6,222 bases of DNA, from assembly GCA_017548805.1 (NCBI GenBank), contig JAFYZE010000269.1, positions 1 to 6,222 on the forward strand, written 5' to 3'. Numbering within the stretch: the stretch's first letter is position 1; each line of letters opens with the position of its first letter. A model generated the notes under the pieces. The model saw nothing but the letters and a program-made list of their open reading frames with translations, made no database searches and was not told the DNA's origin. Shown here piece after piece: positions 1-6,222 of this stretch. A program made the translations under genes and the position numbers. Source of the stretch: Bacteroidales bacterium. GTDB lineage: Bacteria; Bacteroidota; Bacteroidia; Bacteroidales; UBA932.

Positions 1-684
1 ACCTACGGCAACTTTGACCTGACCGACGATTCGGGCACCGTCTATGTCTACGGCTTGACTGCAACCGAACTGGGTTATGGCGCAGATAACGACAAGAGTT
101 ACGCCAGCCTGAACCTGAAGGCAGGCGACAAGATCAAGATCAATGGTTACCGCGGTTCGTATAAGGACAAAATAGAGGTCATGTACGCCTGGTTCATCGA
201 AAAACTGGAAAGTGGTGATGACCCGGGCGGTGATGACCCCGATCCGGATGAGCCGGGAGAAGTCACAGGTGCTTACTCATATACATTCACTTCCAAGGCC
301 TTCACTGGAGCAGGCACCGTTTCGCTTGGCGACATATCCTGGACGCTTGACACGGATGGCGGCTATTTCGGCTATGACACATCCCAGTATGACAAGGGCC
401 AGCAGATAGGCAGCGCCAAGGCTGCGGCTACATATATCACGCTTTCCACATCGGATTATGCCGATGCCGTCACCTCCATTTCGGTCGAGACCGCCGGTGC
501 ATCCGGCATCGAAGCTACTTTGGAAGTCTTCGTGGATGGCACATCCTACGGTTCAAGCACCTTGTCTCTCGAGAAGACCGAATTCACTTTCACGGCTGAC
601 TCCGCAAAAACAGGAAAGATCGAGCTGAAGTGGACCAACTCTTCCGCCAAGGCTATTTATATCAAGTCCATCAGCATCAATTAA
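1..684 (+). CDS. OB-fold repeat lipoprotein-like protein, C-terminal part (5' end outside window)
   Basis: The frame is open from base 1 to the TAA at 682-684, so 227 residues of a longer protein are visible. The TTG at position 55 lies inside a conserved motif and is not a start. Residues 1-69 are an OB-fold-like module opening with TYGNFDLTDDSGTVYVYGL. It closely matches the two repeats of the minus-strand lipoprotein at 3033-5213. An Asp/Gly/Pro-rich linker follows (about residues 71-84). The last 140 residues form a Ser/Thr-rich beta domain ending in IYIKSISIN, a C-terminal pattern common in Bacteroidetes extracellular proteins. No catalytic motif is seen. By analogy with the paralog it is probably a surface lipoprotein, but its signal peptide is not in the window. 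Its stop overlaps the next start by one base, so it probably heads or continues an operon. Function unknown. Confidence 0.85.
   Translation, partial: TYGNFDLTDDSGTVYVYGLTATELGYGADNDKSYASLNLKAGDKIKINGYRGSYKDKIEVMYAWFIEKLESGDDPGGDDPDPDEPGEVTGAYSYTFTSKAFTGAGTVSLGDISWTLDTDGGYFGYDTSQYDKGQQIGSAKAAATYITLSTSDYADAVTSISVETAGASGIEATLEVFVDGTSYGSSTLSLEKTEFTFTADSAKTGKIELKWTNSSAKAIYIKSISIN
214..239 (+). repeat. Short direct repeat encoding GDDP linker
   Basis: The 11-mer ggtgatgaccc occurs at 214-224 and again at 229-239. It encodes two GDDP units of the Asp-rich interdomain linker. This looks like slippage-type expansion of a flexible linker, and no regulatory role is apparent. Confidence 0.6.
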
Positions 685-1103
685 TGACGTACGATCTGCA
701 GAGGTTCAAAGATGCGCAGAATACGGGCAATGCGTACAAGAATGCCCTGAAAGAGATCGGCAACGGTCTCAAGGAAGGGCATTGGATGTGGTACATATTT
801 CCGCAGCTGCGGGGCCTTGGGCGATCGGAAACAGCTTCCTACTACGGGATCATCGGCAAGGGCGAGGCCAAGGCCTACCTTGCCGACAAGGTCCTCGGAA
901 GCCGTTTACGCGAGATATGCAACTCCCTCGTGCAGGTCAGGGGCAAGTCCGCGGCCGAGATCTTCGGCCCCGTCGACACGATGAAACTTCGGTCTTCCAT
1001 GACTCTCTTCTATCTTGCTTCAGGCAAGGAAGAAATCTTCCGCAAGGTCCTGGCCAAGTATTTTGACGAGAAACTTGACCAGAAAACCGTCGACATGCTA
1101 TGA
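684..1103 (+). CDS. DUF1810 family protein
   Basis: This 139-residue protein has the full-length pattern of the DUF1810 family (Pfam PF08837). Its conserved blocks are LQRFKDAQ (residues 5-12), HWMWYIFPQLRGLG (33-46), an EAKAYL segment with LGSRL (61-75), and IFGPVDTMKLRSSMTLF (93-109). The family is small, soluble and largely alpha-helical, and I know of no established enzymatic activity for it. The conserved His/Trp block and the D-x-x-K-L-x-S-S-M block are the best candidates for a binding site. The ATG at 684 is chosen because the family begins just before the L-x-R-F block; the in-frame extension to 630 lies inside the upstream gene. It overlaps the upstream stop by 1 nt and the downstream M23 gene by 4 nt (ATGA), suggesting translational coupling. 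No signal peptide is seen, so it is presumably cytoplasmic, unlike its envelope neighbours. Confidence 0.9.
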   Translation: MTYDLQRFKDAQNTGNAYKNALKEIGNGLKEGHWMWYIFPQLRGLGRSETASYYGIIGKGEAKAYLADKVLGSRLREICNSLVQVRGKSAAEIFGPVDTMKLRSSMTLFYLASGKEEIFRKVLAKYFDEKLDQKTVDML

Positions 1104-2323
1104 CGAAAGGATTCCGTTTTTTCACGGCGCTATTCACGGCGTCGGCGCTCATCATGGCTGCATCCTGCGGCCAGGGCCGAAGCGTGGAGGAAGAACCCGC
1201 GCCGGAGCCGATACCTCCCATCGGATTCCGTGCAGACGACTTCGCCTGCGAGGAGAGTTCCGTACATAACGGCGAGACATTCTCAGGCCTCATGAACAGG
1301 CTGGGGCTGAGCATGGACGAGGCATACGCCATGGCGCAGCTGTGTGACTCGACGTTCGACGTCACGAAGATGCGCGCCGGCAATGCTGTCCGCACCTATT
1401 CCGACACCCTGTCGAACGACCTCCGTTACATTGTCTATGACATGGACCGCATACGCCAGGCGGTATTCCAGTGCAAGGACTCCATGGCGATATGGATCTA
1501 TGAGAAGCCGGTGGTGAAGCACCGCCGCTACGCCGATGTCAGCATCAGCTCTTCGTTGTGGGCTGACATGGCCAAGGCGGGCTCCTCCCCTGCCCTGATA
1601 CTCAAGCTTTCCGACATATTTGCATGGACCGTGGATTTCTTCGGCCTGCAGAAGGACGACCGCTTCCGCATCATCTATGAAGAGAGCGAGGTCGAAGGCG
1701 AGAGCATAGGCATCGATACAGTCTTTTTCGCCCGATTCACGAGCGGGGATCTTGATAAATACGCTGTCATGTTCGACCAGGGAGACGGCGGTAATGTCTA
1801 CTGGGATGAGAAGGGCGAAAGCCTCAAGAGGGCTTTCCTCAAGGCTCCATTGGAGTTCAAGCGCATCTCTTCCGGTTTCTCGTATGCGCGCAAGCATCCC
1901 GTCACAGGCCAGGTACGGCCGCACACGGCAGTCGATTATGCGGCGCCGACGGGCACCCCGGTGGTTGCCATCGGCGACGGCACGGTGATCAGCGCCGGCT
2001 GGGCCGGAGGCGGCGGCAATACCGTCAAGATACGCCACAACAGCGTCTACACCACCAGCTACATGCACCTGTCCAAATACGGCCCCGGCATCAAGGCCGG
2101 CGTACATGTACAGCAGGGACAGGTCATCGGCTATGTGGGCATGACAGGAACGGCCACCGGTCCGCACCTCGATTTCCGTGTATACCAGAACGGAACCGCC
2201 ATCAATCCCCTCACCCTGGAATCACCCTCCGCAGAGCCTCTCCCGGAGGAGCTTTTGCCTGCATTCGACTCGACTTTCCACGCACGCCTGGCTGAAATGG
2301 ACAGCCTGGCTACGGCTTTATGA
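1100..2323 (+). CDS. M23 family peptidoglycan endopeptidase, lipoprotein (MepM/Csd3-like)
   Basis: This 407-residue protein has a signal peptide ending in lipobox AASC with Cys23. The residues after Cys lack an acidic surface-export signal, so a periplasm-facing lipoprotein is likely. Residues 54-100 resemble the LysM/OapA-like domain of MepM (GETFSGLMNRLGLS). Residues 145-250 match the second N-terminal domain of Csd3-type enzymes (SSLWADMAKAG, IFAWTVDFF, DDRFRIIYEE). The M23 (LytM) domain spans about 255-372, starting at RISSGFSYARKHPVTG. Zinc and catalytic residues are H275 and D279 (HTAVD), H323 (YMHLS) and H356 (GPHLDF). The final His of the usual HxH motif is Asp358 here. The family cleaves peptide cross-links in peptidoglycan, allowing wall expansion or shaping, and the N-terminal domains often occlude the active site. 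The start is an ATGA overlap with the DUF1810 gene, and the stop overlaps the trmO start in the same way. Family assignment is firm; activity with the Asp ligand is inferred. Confidence 0.93.
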   Translation: MTKGFRFFTALFTASALIMAASCGQGRSVEEEPAPEPIPPIGFRADDFACEESSVHNGETFSGLMNRLGLSMDEAYAMAQLCDSTFDVTKMRAGNAVRTYSDTLSNDLRYIVYDMDRIRQAVFQCKDSMAIWIYEKPVVKHRRYADVSISSSLWADMAKAGSSPALILKLSDIFAWTVDFFGLQKDDRFRIIYEESEVEGESIGIDTVFFARFTSGDLDKYAVMFDQGDGGNVYWDEKGESLKRAFLKAPLEFKRISSGFSYARKHPVTGQVRPHTAVDYAAPTGTPVVAIGDGTVISAGWAGGGGNTVKIRHNSVYTTSYMHLSKYGPGIKAGVHVQQGQVIGYVGMTGTATGPHLDFRVYQNGTAINPLTLESPSAEPLPEELLPAFDSTFHARLAEMDSLATAL

Positions 2324-3021
2324 TCCTTGAGCCCATAGCTTATTTCAAGTCTCCCTTTACCAGCAAATTCGGTATCCCGAGACAGAGCGGACTCGTACCG
2401 GAGCTCCGCGGAGAGATCCGTTTTACGGATAAATATCGCCGCACGGAAGCCGTGAGAGGGCTTGAAGGCTTTGATTACATCTGGCTTATCTGGGGATTCT
2501 CAGCCAACAGGAAAGATGACGAGGCTTCGTGGCAGCCGACAGTCAGGCCTCCGAGGCTCGGCGGGAACGCCCGCCTCGGCGTCTTCGCCACGCGCTCCCC
2601 TTTCAGGCCCAATCCCCTGGGGCTCTCGAGCGTACGTGTCGACCGTATCGACTTTGAATGCGAGGATGCTCCCGTCATCCATGTCCTGGGAGCGGATCTG
2701 ATGGACGGTACGCCCATCTATGACATCAAGCCATATGTCCCTTACGCTGACGCCCATCCGGAGGCTGCCGGAGGCTTCACAGACGCTGAAGAGTGGACTC
2801 CGCTGACGGTGATTATCCCGGAGGAACTGCGCGCGCAGCTGGAGCGCCACCTCGGCCCTGACGGGCTCGAGGCGCTCGCCGGCGCGCTCGCACAGGACCC
2901 CCGCCCGCGCTATCAGGACGACCCTGACCGCATCTACGGGATGCCATTCGGCGGTCTGGACATCCGTTTCAAAACGGAAGCCGGCTCCCTTACGGTCACC
3001 GGCTTCGAAAAACTCATTTAG
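2320..3021 (+). CDS. trmO: tRNA (N6-threonylcarbamoyladenosine(37)-N6)-methyltransferase TrmO
   Basis: At 233 residues this is a full-length TrmO (also called TsaA/YaeB). The family uses S-adenosylmethionine to methylate t6A at position 37 of certain threonine tRNAs, giving m6t6A and tuning anticodon reading. The N-terminal beta-barrel methyltransferase domain shows EPIAYFKSPF at the start, GLEGFDYIWLIWGFS (47-61), the signature RSPFRPNPLGLS (92-103), VLGADLMDGTP and DIKPYVPYADAHP (122-147). The smaller C-terminal domain carries DPRPRY (193-198) and YGMPFGGLDIRFK (206-218), typical of the family. The start ATG overlaps the M23 stop by 4 nt, so it is probably expressed with the M23 and DUF1810 genes. 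No motif is missing. The stop lies 11 bp from the stop of the opposing lipoprotein gene. Confidence 0.95.
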   Translation: MILEPIAYFKSPFTSKFGIPRQSGLVPELRGEIRFTDKYRRTEAVRGLEGFDYIWLIWGFSANRKDDEASWQPTVRPPRLGGNARLGVFATRSPFRPNPLGLSSVRVDRIDFECEDAPVIHVLGADLMDGTPIYDIKPYVPYADAHPEAAGGFTDAEEWTPLTVIIPEELRAQLERHLGPDGLEALAGALAQDPRPRYQDDPDRIYGMPFGGLDIRFKTEAGSLTVTGFEKLI

Positions 3022-3032
3022 GGACTACCCCG

Positions 3033-5213
3033 CTACTCTCCTTCCTCTTCTTCTCCTTCCGTTACGGGATTGATTCCGAAGATAATGACACGCTTGGCAG
3101 AGGTGATGGTCAGATCTCCTTCTGACACCTCGATCTCATAGTAGTCATCATCAGAAACCACTATGGTATATTCGGGATTACCCGATGCGCCATCATTCCC
3201 TTTTACAGTGACGGTCTCCCCATCGAAATCAATATCGGCAGTCGATAACCCCTTCCAGGCAACAGCATAGAAACCGATCTTGGTGACGCCCTCTGGAATA
3301 GTAAGCGTCGCGGTTCCAGCCTTGCTCGATGTACCGAGCTTGAGAACATTATCAACACTTTCATCATTAATAACGGCCTTCTGAGGGGTGCTTGATGTCC
3401 CGTCGTATGCGTTATCGCCAAGGGCCCATTCGATGCTGGAGGTAAACACTCCCGAAGCCTCACCAGGCGTATCAGGGTCGCCACCCTCTCCGGGCACATG
3501 GCTGACATAGTAGGCGGGCGTAGTGCCGCCGAACTCGATGGTGGTCACGCCTTCCTTGGTGTATTCGGAACGGAAGCCGATGGCAGTGAGGGTGTCGCCG
3601 ACCTTCAGGCCGAGAGAGGAGAATGACTTGTCGTTGGACTCCTGCTTGGTGGCAGTGAGGCCGTACACATAGACGCTTCCGGTCTCGTCCTCCATGTAGA
3701 AATTGCCGTAGGTTGTATTGGCAATCTCGGTGATTTTACCTGTGAGCTTGTACCATACTTCAGTGCTTACAGGTTTGGCAAGGAACTCGGCGATGGTGAC
3801 TTCCTCGATGACTTCGGGGATGTCCTCGCCCTTGATGTGTGACTCGTATACTGCATCGTGGACCTCGACAGTGCCGTTATGTACGTTGCGGGTTCCGTGG
3901 AGAGTGACCTTGTCACCTTTCTTGAGTCCAAGCGGAGTGAATACGTTTTCTCCGTTCTTGTCCTTGAGACCGTACACATAGACGGTGCCGGTCTCGTCCT
4001 TCATCTCGAAATTGCCATAGGTCGAGTGACGCACGACGGTGATGGTACCCGTGAGCTGATAGGTATTGGTATCGTCGTCCGGAAGGGCGAGGAACTCCGC
4101 TATGGTGATGGCCGGATACTGGGACTTGCCAGCCTGGAATACAGTCATATAGACGGATGCCCCGCCGCTGGGACGGAACTCAACCTTCGCGGTGCGGGAC
4201 TCCTCGGATTCGTTGGGCTTGGCGGTGACAATCAGGGTGTCGGTACGGACCGCCTTGGTCTCGGGAGCGACGGAAAGCCAGTCCTTGGCATTGTCAGGAA
4301 TGACGACCTCATAGTCGGCATTGGTCTTGACGAAAGCCTTGGCATCACCGCCCGCAGCCATGATGGTGACAGCAGGAGTTACCTCGAATACTCCCTCGGA
4401 GAAGCTCAGCACTACGCCGCAAACTGCCTGGTCGGAATTGCGGACCGCCATCACCAGCACGTCGCCGGAGATGACGCCAGCCTTGGGAGTGACATAGATC
4501 TTGGAAGCATCGTAAGTCACCTTGAAATCATTGCTCTGGACAAACAGCTTCTCGGTGCCGTCGGCTCCGTATATGGAATACGGGATCTCGGTGGTGGCCC
4601 CGGGAAGGATCATATATTCAAGCGAGGCGATATCCAGGGTGAAGCGGCCGGTCTTGGAAAGGGTGATCGTCGTGCCGGAGCCGGGGACCGTGAGATATAC
4701 GAAATTGGCATCCTCGGTCACGACCAGGCCGGACATGCTTTCCGCGGATCCGAGGTCCTGCCAGTTCTTGCCGTCATACGATACGAACCACTTGCCGTCC
4801 TTGATCTTGACCTGCGGCACGGCGCCGGTGACTATCACGCGCTCCCCGTCACCGTCGAGCAGCCATTCGCCGTCAACGGTCCAATAGAAGACGTTGCCTT
4901 CAGCCTTGACGCCGATACGAGGCGTGTCACCCTTCTCTCCATTGGAGATGGACACGGTGACACCGTCGGAGAAAGTGATGTCGTAACCGTCCTTGGTCTT
5001 GGAGATCACGTCGACGGTGATGTTGTCCTGAAGGGCCTTGACAAGCGCCTGGAGGGAAGCGATGTCAGCGTTGATGCTGTTGACCTTGGCTTCCAGGTCG
5101 GTGACGCGGCCTTCAAGGGTATTCATGCGGTTCTGCAGGGCGGAATCGTCATACTTGTCGCAAGCTGCGAACAGCAATACGGCGGAGAAAAGTGCTACGA
5201 AAATCTTTTTCAT
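3033..5213 (-). CDS. Surface lipoprotein: DUF4988-like coiled coil, BACON, two OB-fold repeats
   Basis: The 726-residue protein starts at the ATG of MKKIFVALF. The in-frame TTG 30 nt upstream lies almost at the promoter element and is unlikely to be used. The signal peptide ends in lipobox FAAC (Cys18), followed by DKYDD, which resembles Bacteroidetes lipoprotein surface-export signals. Residues 24-64 form a heptad-like coiled coil. Residues 65-187 match DUF4988/PL29-N-terminal-type regions (DGYDITFSDG, YWTVDGEWLLD, KWFVSYDGKNW); the usual collagen-like Gly repeats are reduced to GEKGDTP. Residues 190-278 look like an Ig-type beta domain. Residues 280-363 are a BACON domain (DWLSVAPETKAVRT, VFQAGK), often carbohydrate- or mucin-associated. 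Two OB-fold-like repeats follow (369-459 and 472-572), then a Gly/Pro/Asp linker, a C-terminal beta domain (about 588-715) and a Glu-rich tail. No catalytic residues are recognised. The likely role is surface adhesion or glycan binding, which is inferred. Confidence 0.88.
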   Translation of the reverse strand: MKKIFVALFSAVLLFAACDKYDDSALQNRMNTLEGRVTDLEAKVNSINADIASLQALVKALQDNITVDVISKTKDGYDITFSDGVTVSISNGEKGDTPRIGVKAEGNVFYWTVDGEWLLDGDGERVIVTGAVPQVKIKDGKWFVSYDGKNWQDLGSAESMSGLVVTEDANFVYLTVPGSGTTITLSKTGRFTLDIASLEYMILPGATTEIPYSIYGADGTEKLFVQSNDFKVTYDASKIYVTPKAGVISGDVLVMAVRNSDQAVCGVVLSFSEGVFEVTPAVTIMAAGGDAKAFVKTNADYEVVIPDNAKDWLSVAPETKAVRTDTLIVTAKPNESEESRTAKVEFRPSGGASVYMTVFQAGKSQYPAITIAEFLALPDDDTNTYQLTGTITVVRHSTYGNFEMKDETGTVYVYGLKDKNGENVFTPLGLKKGDKVTLHGTRNVHNGTVEVHDAVYESHIKGEDIPEVIEEVTIAEFLAKPVSTEVWYKLTGKITEIANTTYGNFYMEDETGSVYVYGLTATKQESNDKSFSSLGLKVGDTLTAIGFRSEYTKEGVTTIEFGGTTPAYYVSHVPGEGGDPDTPGEASGVFTSSIEWALGDNAYDGTSSTPQKAVINDESVDNVLKLGTSSKAGTATLTIPEGVTKIGFYAVAWKGLSTADIDFDGETVTVKGNDGASGNPEYTIVVSDDDYYEIEVSEGDLTITSAKRVIIFGINPVTEGEEEEGE
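3498..4109 (-). repeat. Two tandem OB-fold-like repeats within the lipoprotein gene
   Basis: Copy 1 covers 4109-3837 and copy 2 covers 3800-3498, with a repeat period of 309 bp (103 codons). Both begin with (I/V)TIAEFLA, carry (S/T)TYGNF followed by a DETG-(T/S)-VYVYGL strand, and then have LGLK-x-GD. The best conserved DNA core is 3969-4022 against 3660-3713, with 47 of 54 bases identical by hand count. A third, inverted copy of this core lies at 1-54 in the upstream paralog (42 of 54 identical to copy 1). The modules resemble the DUF5689-like OB-fold domains of Bacteroidetes exoproteins. Their ligand is not known to me. Confidence 0.8.
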
Positions 5214-5247
5214 ATCGCTAAAAAAGTTATTAGTCTTGTGCAACTCA

Positions 5248-5282
5248 CAAATTTAAGAAAAGTTAGCGACTCTCGCCACAAA
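5248..5282 (-). promoter_or_regulatory. Candidate Bacteroidetes-type promoter for the lipoprotein gene
   Basis: On the minus strand, TAAATTTG at 5255-5248 fits the Bacteroidetes -7 consensus TAnnTTTG. A TTTG at 5282-5279 could serve as the -33 box. The 23-bp gap between them is longer than usual, which weakens the call. Transcription would start near 5241, giving an AT-rich leader of about 28 nt before the ATG at 5213, with no Shine-Dalgarno sequence, as is normal in this phylum. The -33 candidate lies inside the end of the upstream hydrolase gene. Confidence 0.45.
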
Positions 5283-5640
5283 TCCGGGCAAAAAAGGTCA
5301 TGGTTTCTTCCCAATCCCGGAAATCGGGGGCGCCGAACGGAATGGCTGTGCCCATGAAGGATTCGCCGAGGCATTCGTCGGGATGGGCGTCGACCAGATA
5401 GTCGCCGAGGAGCAGGTCCTTGCGGGTAGTTATGACAGTACGGTCCCAGGCCGGGACGCCTATGTGCTCCTCAATCCAGGCCCGCTTTTCAGCCATTGTA
5501 TCCCAAGCGTCAGCATCCCCGCTGACGACGAAGCGGAGCTCGAAGCGCTGCGCCAGGAACTCCACGGCCTTGAGGGAAGCGCTGACCGCTTCTCCGTTGT
5601 GGCGGTAGCGCAGGACGTCGTCGAAGGCGATCAGCACCAC
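5263..5640 (-). other. Degenerate 5'(3')-deoxyribonucleotidase-like (HAD) domain
   Basis: This is the C-terminal domain of the hydrolase fusion, set out separately because of its sequence losses. Motif I reads A-F-D-D-V-L where NT5C proteins have D-x-D-x-V-(L/I). The codon 5628-5626 is GCC (Ala), one base from GAC (Asp). Motif IV reads GDYLVDA instead of GDYLIDD, with Ala at 5388-5386. The motif II Ser and motif III Lys remain. Only about ten residues separate motif I from the next helix, so the usual cap segment is missing. The domain frame is unbroken, so this looks like a retained pseudoenzyme and not a decaying gene. Confidence 0.7.
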
Positions 5641-6222
5641 GGGGCGCGACACTCCCCTCTGGCGGTCGTCTATCCACTGGATGACCGGCAGCACCGAATG
5701 GATGAGGGGCGAATCGACCAGGCTGTGCTCCCCGTCGTAGCTTATGCACTGGGGATAATGCTCCCGCGTCAGGTCGTGCGTGAAGACCATCGTGTCGCGC
5801 CGCCCAAAGAGCGCGAACACGCGTTTCAGCTCGTCGTTGTCAACGCCCTCGAAGCAGTGCGAGGACACCTCTCGAAACTCCTCCAGGAGCCCCTTTGTCA
5901 CAAGGAAATCCTTCTGCCCGTCTTCACGGGGATTGTGGAACTCCTTGCGGCCCAGTCCGTTATTCTTCAGGATCGTATCAGCAAGCTGGAATGCAGGGTT
6001 GACGAGTATCCTGTCGAAACCGTACAGCTGCTCGGCATACATGCCGCCCATGGAAGTGCCCAGGATAAGGTCGGGGCGGCGCTCCGCCACGAGGCTGCGC
6101 AGCAGCGCCATGGCCTCGTGCGGATCGACCGGCAGGTCGGGCGCGAGGACCTCCGCCTCCGGCAGGAGGACCCGGAGCGCCCGCGCCGTACCGCTGCGTC
6201 CGCTGGACGCGAAACCATGGAC
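5263..6222 (-). CDS. YqiA/YcfP-like alpha/beta hydrolase fused to a degenerate NT5C-like HAD domain (N-terminus outside window)
   Basis: The frame is open to the window edge. The first visible residues VHGFASSGRS are the conserved oxyanion-side HGF-x-S motif of YqiA/YcfP esterases, so the internal ATG at 6111 is not the start and only a few residues are missing. 319 residues are visible. Residues 1 to about 190 form the hydrolase: nucleophile elbow GTSMGG (Ser57), VNPAF, probable Asp143 in FGRRDTMV, and His166 in DGEHS. Residues 195-319 match 5'(3')-deoxyribonucleotidase (NT5C, PF06941) proteins: IAFDDVL, VVSGDADAW (Ser234), EKRAWIEEH (Lys246), LLLGDYLVDA and FGAPDFRDWEE. The HAD nucleophile Asp is Ala199, the second Asp of motif IV is Ala279, and the cap insert is nearly absent, so this half is probably non-catalytic. 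The hydrolase half looks intact. Its substrate is unknown; YqiA-type proteins act on short acyl esters. The gene ends 49 nt before the lipoprotein start, on the same strand. Confidence 0.82.
   Translation of the reverse strand, partial: VHGFASSGRSGTARALRVLLPEAEVLAPDLPVDPHEAMALLRSLVAERRPDLILGTSMGGMYAEQLYGFDRILVNPAFQLADTILKNNGLGRKEFHNPREDGQKDFLVTKGLLEEFREVSSHCFEGVDNDELKRVFALFGRRDTMVFTHDLTREHYPQCISYDGEHSLVDSPLIHSVLPVIQWIDDRQRGVSRPVVLIAFDDVLRYRHNGEAVSASLKAVEFLAQRFELRFVVSGDADAWDTMAEKRAWIEEHIGVPAWDRTVITTRKDLLLGDYLVDAHPDECLGESFMGTAIPFGAPDFRDWEETMTFFARICGESR

Noticed and set aside
1283..2167. A 294-codon minus-strand open frame opposite the M23 gene
   Set aside because: The plus-strand frame carries all M23 motifs. 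The antisense frame has no family resemblance and is a codon-bias shadow.
3660..4022. Regularly spaced similar sequences as a possible CRISPR or regulatory repeat
   Set aside because: There are only two copies in this stretch, with a 309-bp period equal to a whole number of codons inside a continuous reading frame. They are protein-domain repeats.
5214..5243. A longer lipoprotein N-terminus from the TTG at 5243
   Set aside because: It would add ten residues before a normal signal peptide and start only about five bases after the putative -7 element.
5236..5250. Inverted repeat ttgtg-caact-cacaa near the lipoprotein promoter
   Set aside because: A 5-bp stem is too short to separate from chance. 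It overlaps the -7 element, so an operator is conceivable but not supported.
3858..5357. A 499-codon plus-strand open frame antisense to the lipoprotein gene
   Set aside because: It mirrors the codon bias of the minus-strand gene, has a repetitive Gly/Asp/Val/Leu composition and no recognisable domain, and crosses the promoter region and into the hydrolase gene. The minus-strand frame has a clear signal peptide and known domains.
6109..6111. ATG at 6111 as start of the hydrolase gene
   Set aside because: The frame stays open upstream to the window edge and encodes the conserved HGF-x-S motif, so this ATG is internal.

Overview
The window looks like chromosomal DNA from a Bacteroidales bacterium, of moderately high GC by eye. 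Several things point there: a DUF4988/BACON-type surface lipoprotein, OB-fold 'TYGNF...VYVYGL' repeats, a TAnnTTTG-type promoter element, starts without Shine-Dalgarno sequences, and dense ATGA gene overlaps. The genus cannot be fixed from sequence alone. No RNA gene, CRISPR array, insertion sequence, integrase or phage gene is visible. Almost every base is coding.

Left half, plus strand: a run of four genes reads as one transcription unit. It starts with the 3' end of a lipoprotein-like gene (1-684, 5' end outside the window). Next come a DUF1810 protein (684-1103), an M23 peptidoglycan endopeptidase lipoprotein of the MepM/Csd3 type (1100-2323) and the tRNA m6t6A37 methyltransferase TrmO (2320-3021). 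Neighbouring genes overlap by 1, 4 and 4 nt, so translational coupling is likely. The functions (envelope, unknown, cell wall, tRNA modification) do not form an obvious pathway.

Right half, minus strand: an alpha/beta hydrolase of the YqiA/YcfP type enters from the right edge (6222-5263, N-terminus missing). Its C-terminal third resembles a 5'(3')-deoxyribonucleotidase (NT5C, HAD superfamily) that has lost catalytic aspartates. After a 49-nt gap with a promoter-like element comes a 726-residue lipoprotein (5213-3033). It has a coiled coil, a DUF4988-like region, a BACON domain, two tandem OB-fold repeats and a C-terminal beta domain. Its 3' end meets trmO tail to tail with only 11 bp between the stop codons.

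The two lipoproteins at the outer ends of this arrangement are paralogous in their OB-fold segments and lie in opposite orientation around the DUF1810-M23-trmO block. The most unusual item is the hydrolase/degenerate-HAD fusion. Next are the M23 enzyme with Asp in place of the third zinc-ligand His, and the inverted pair of OB-fold lipoproteins. I see no clear evidence of a wholly new multi-gene system.
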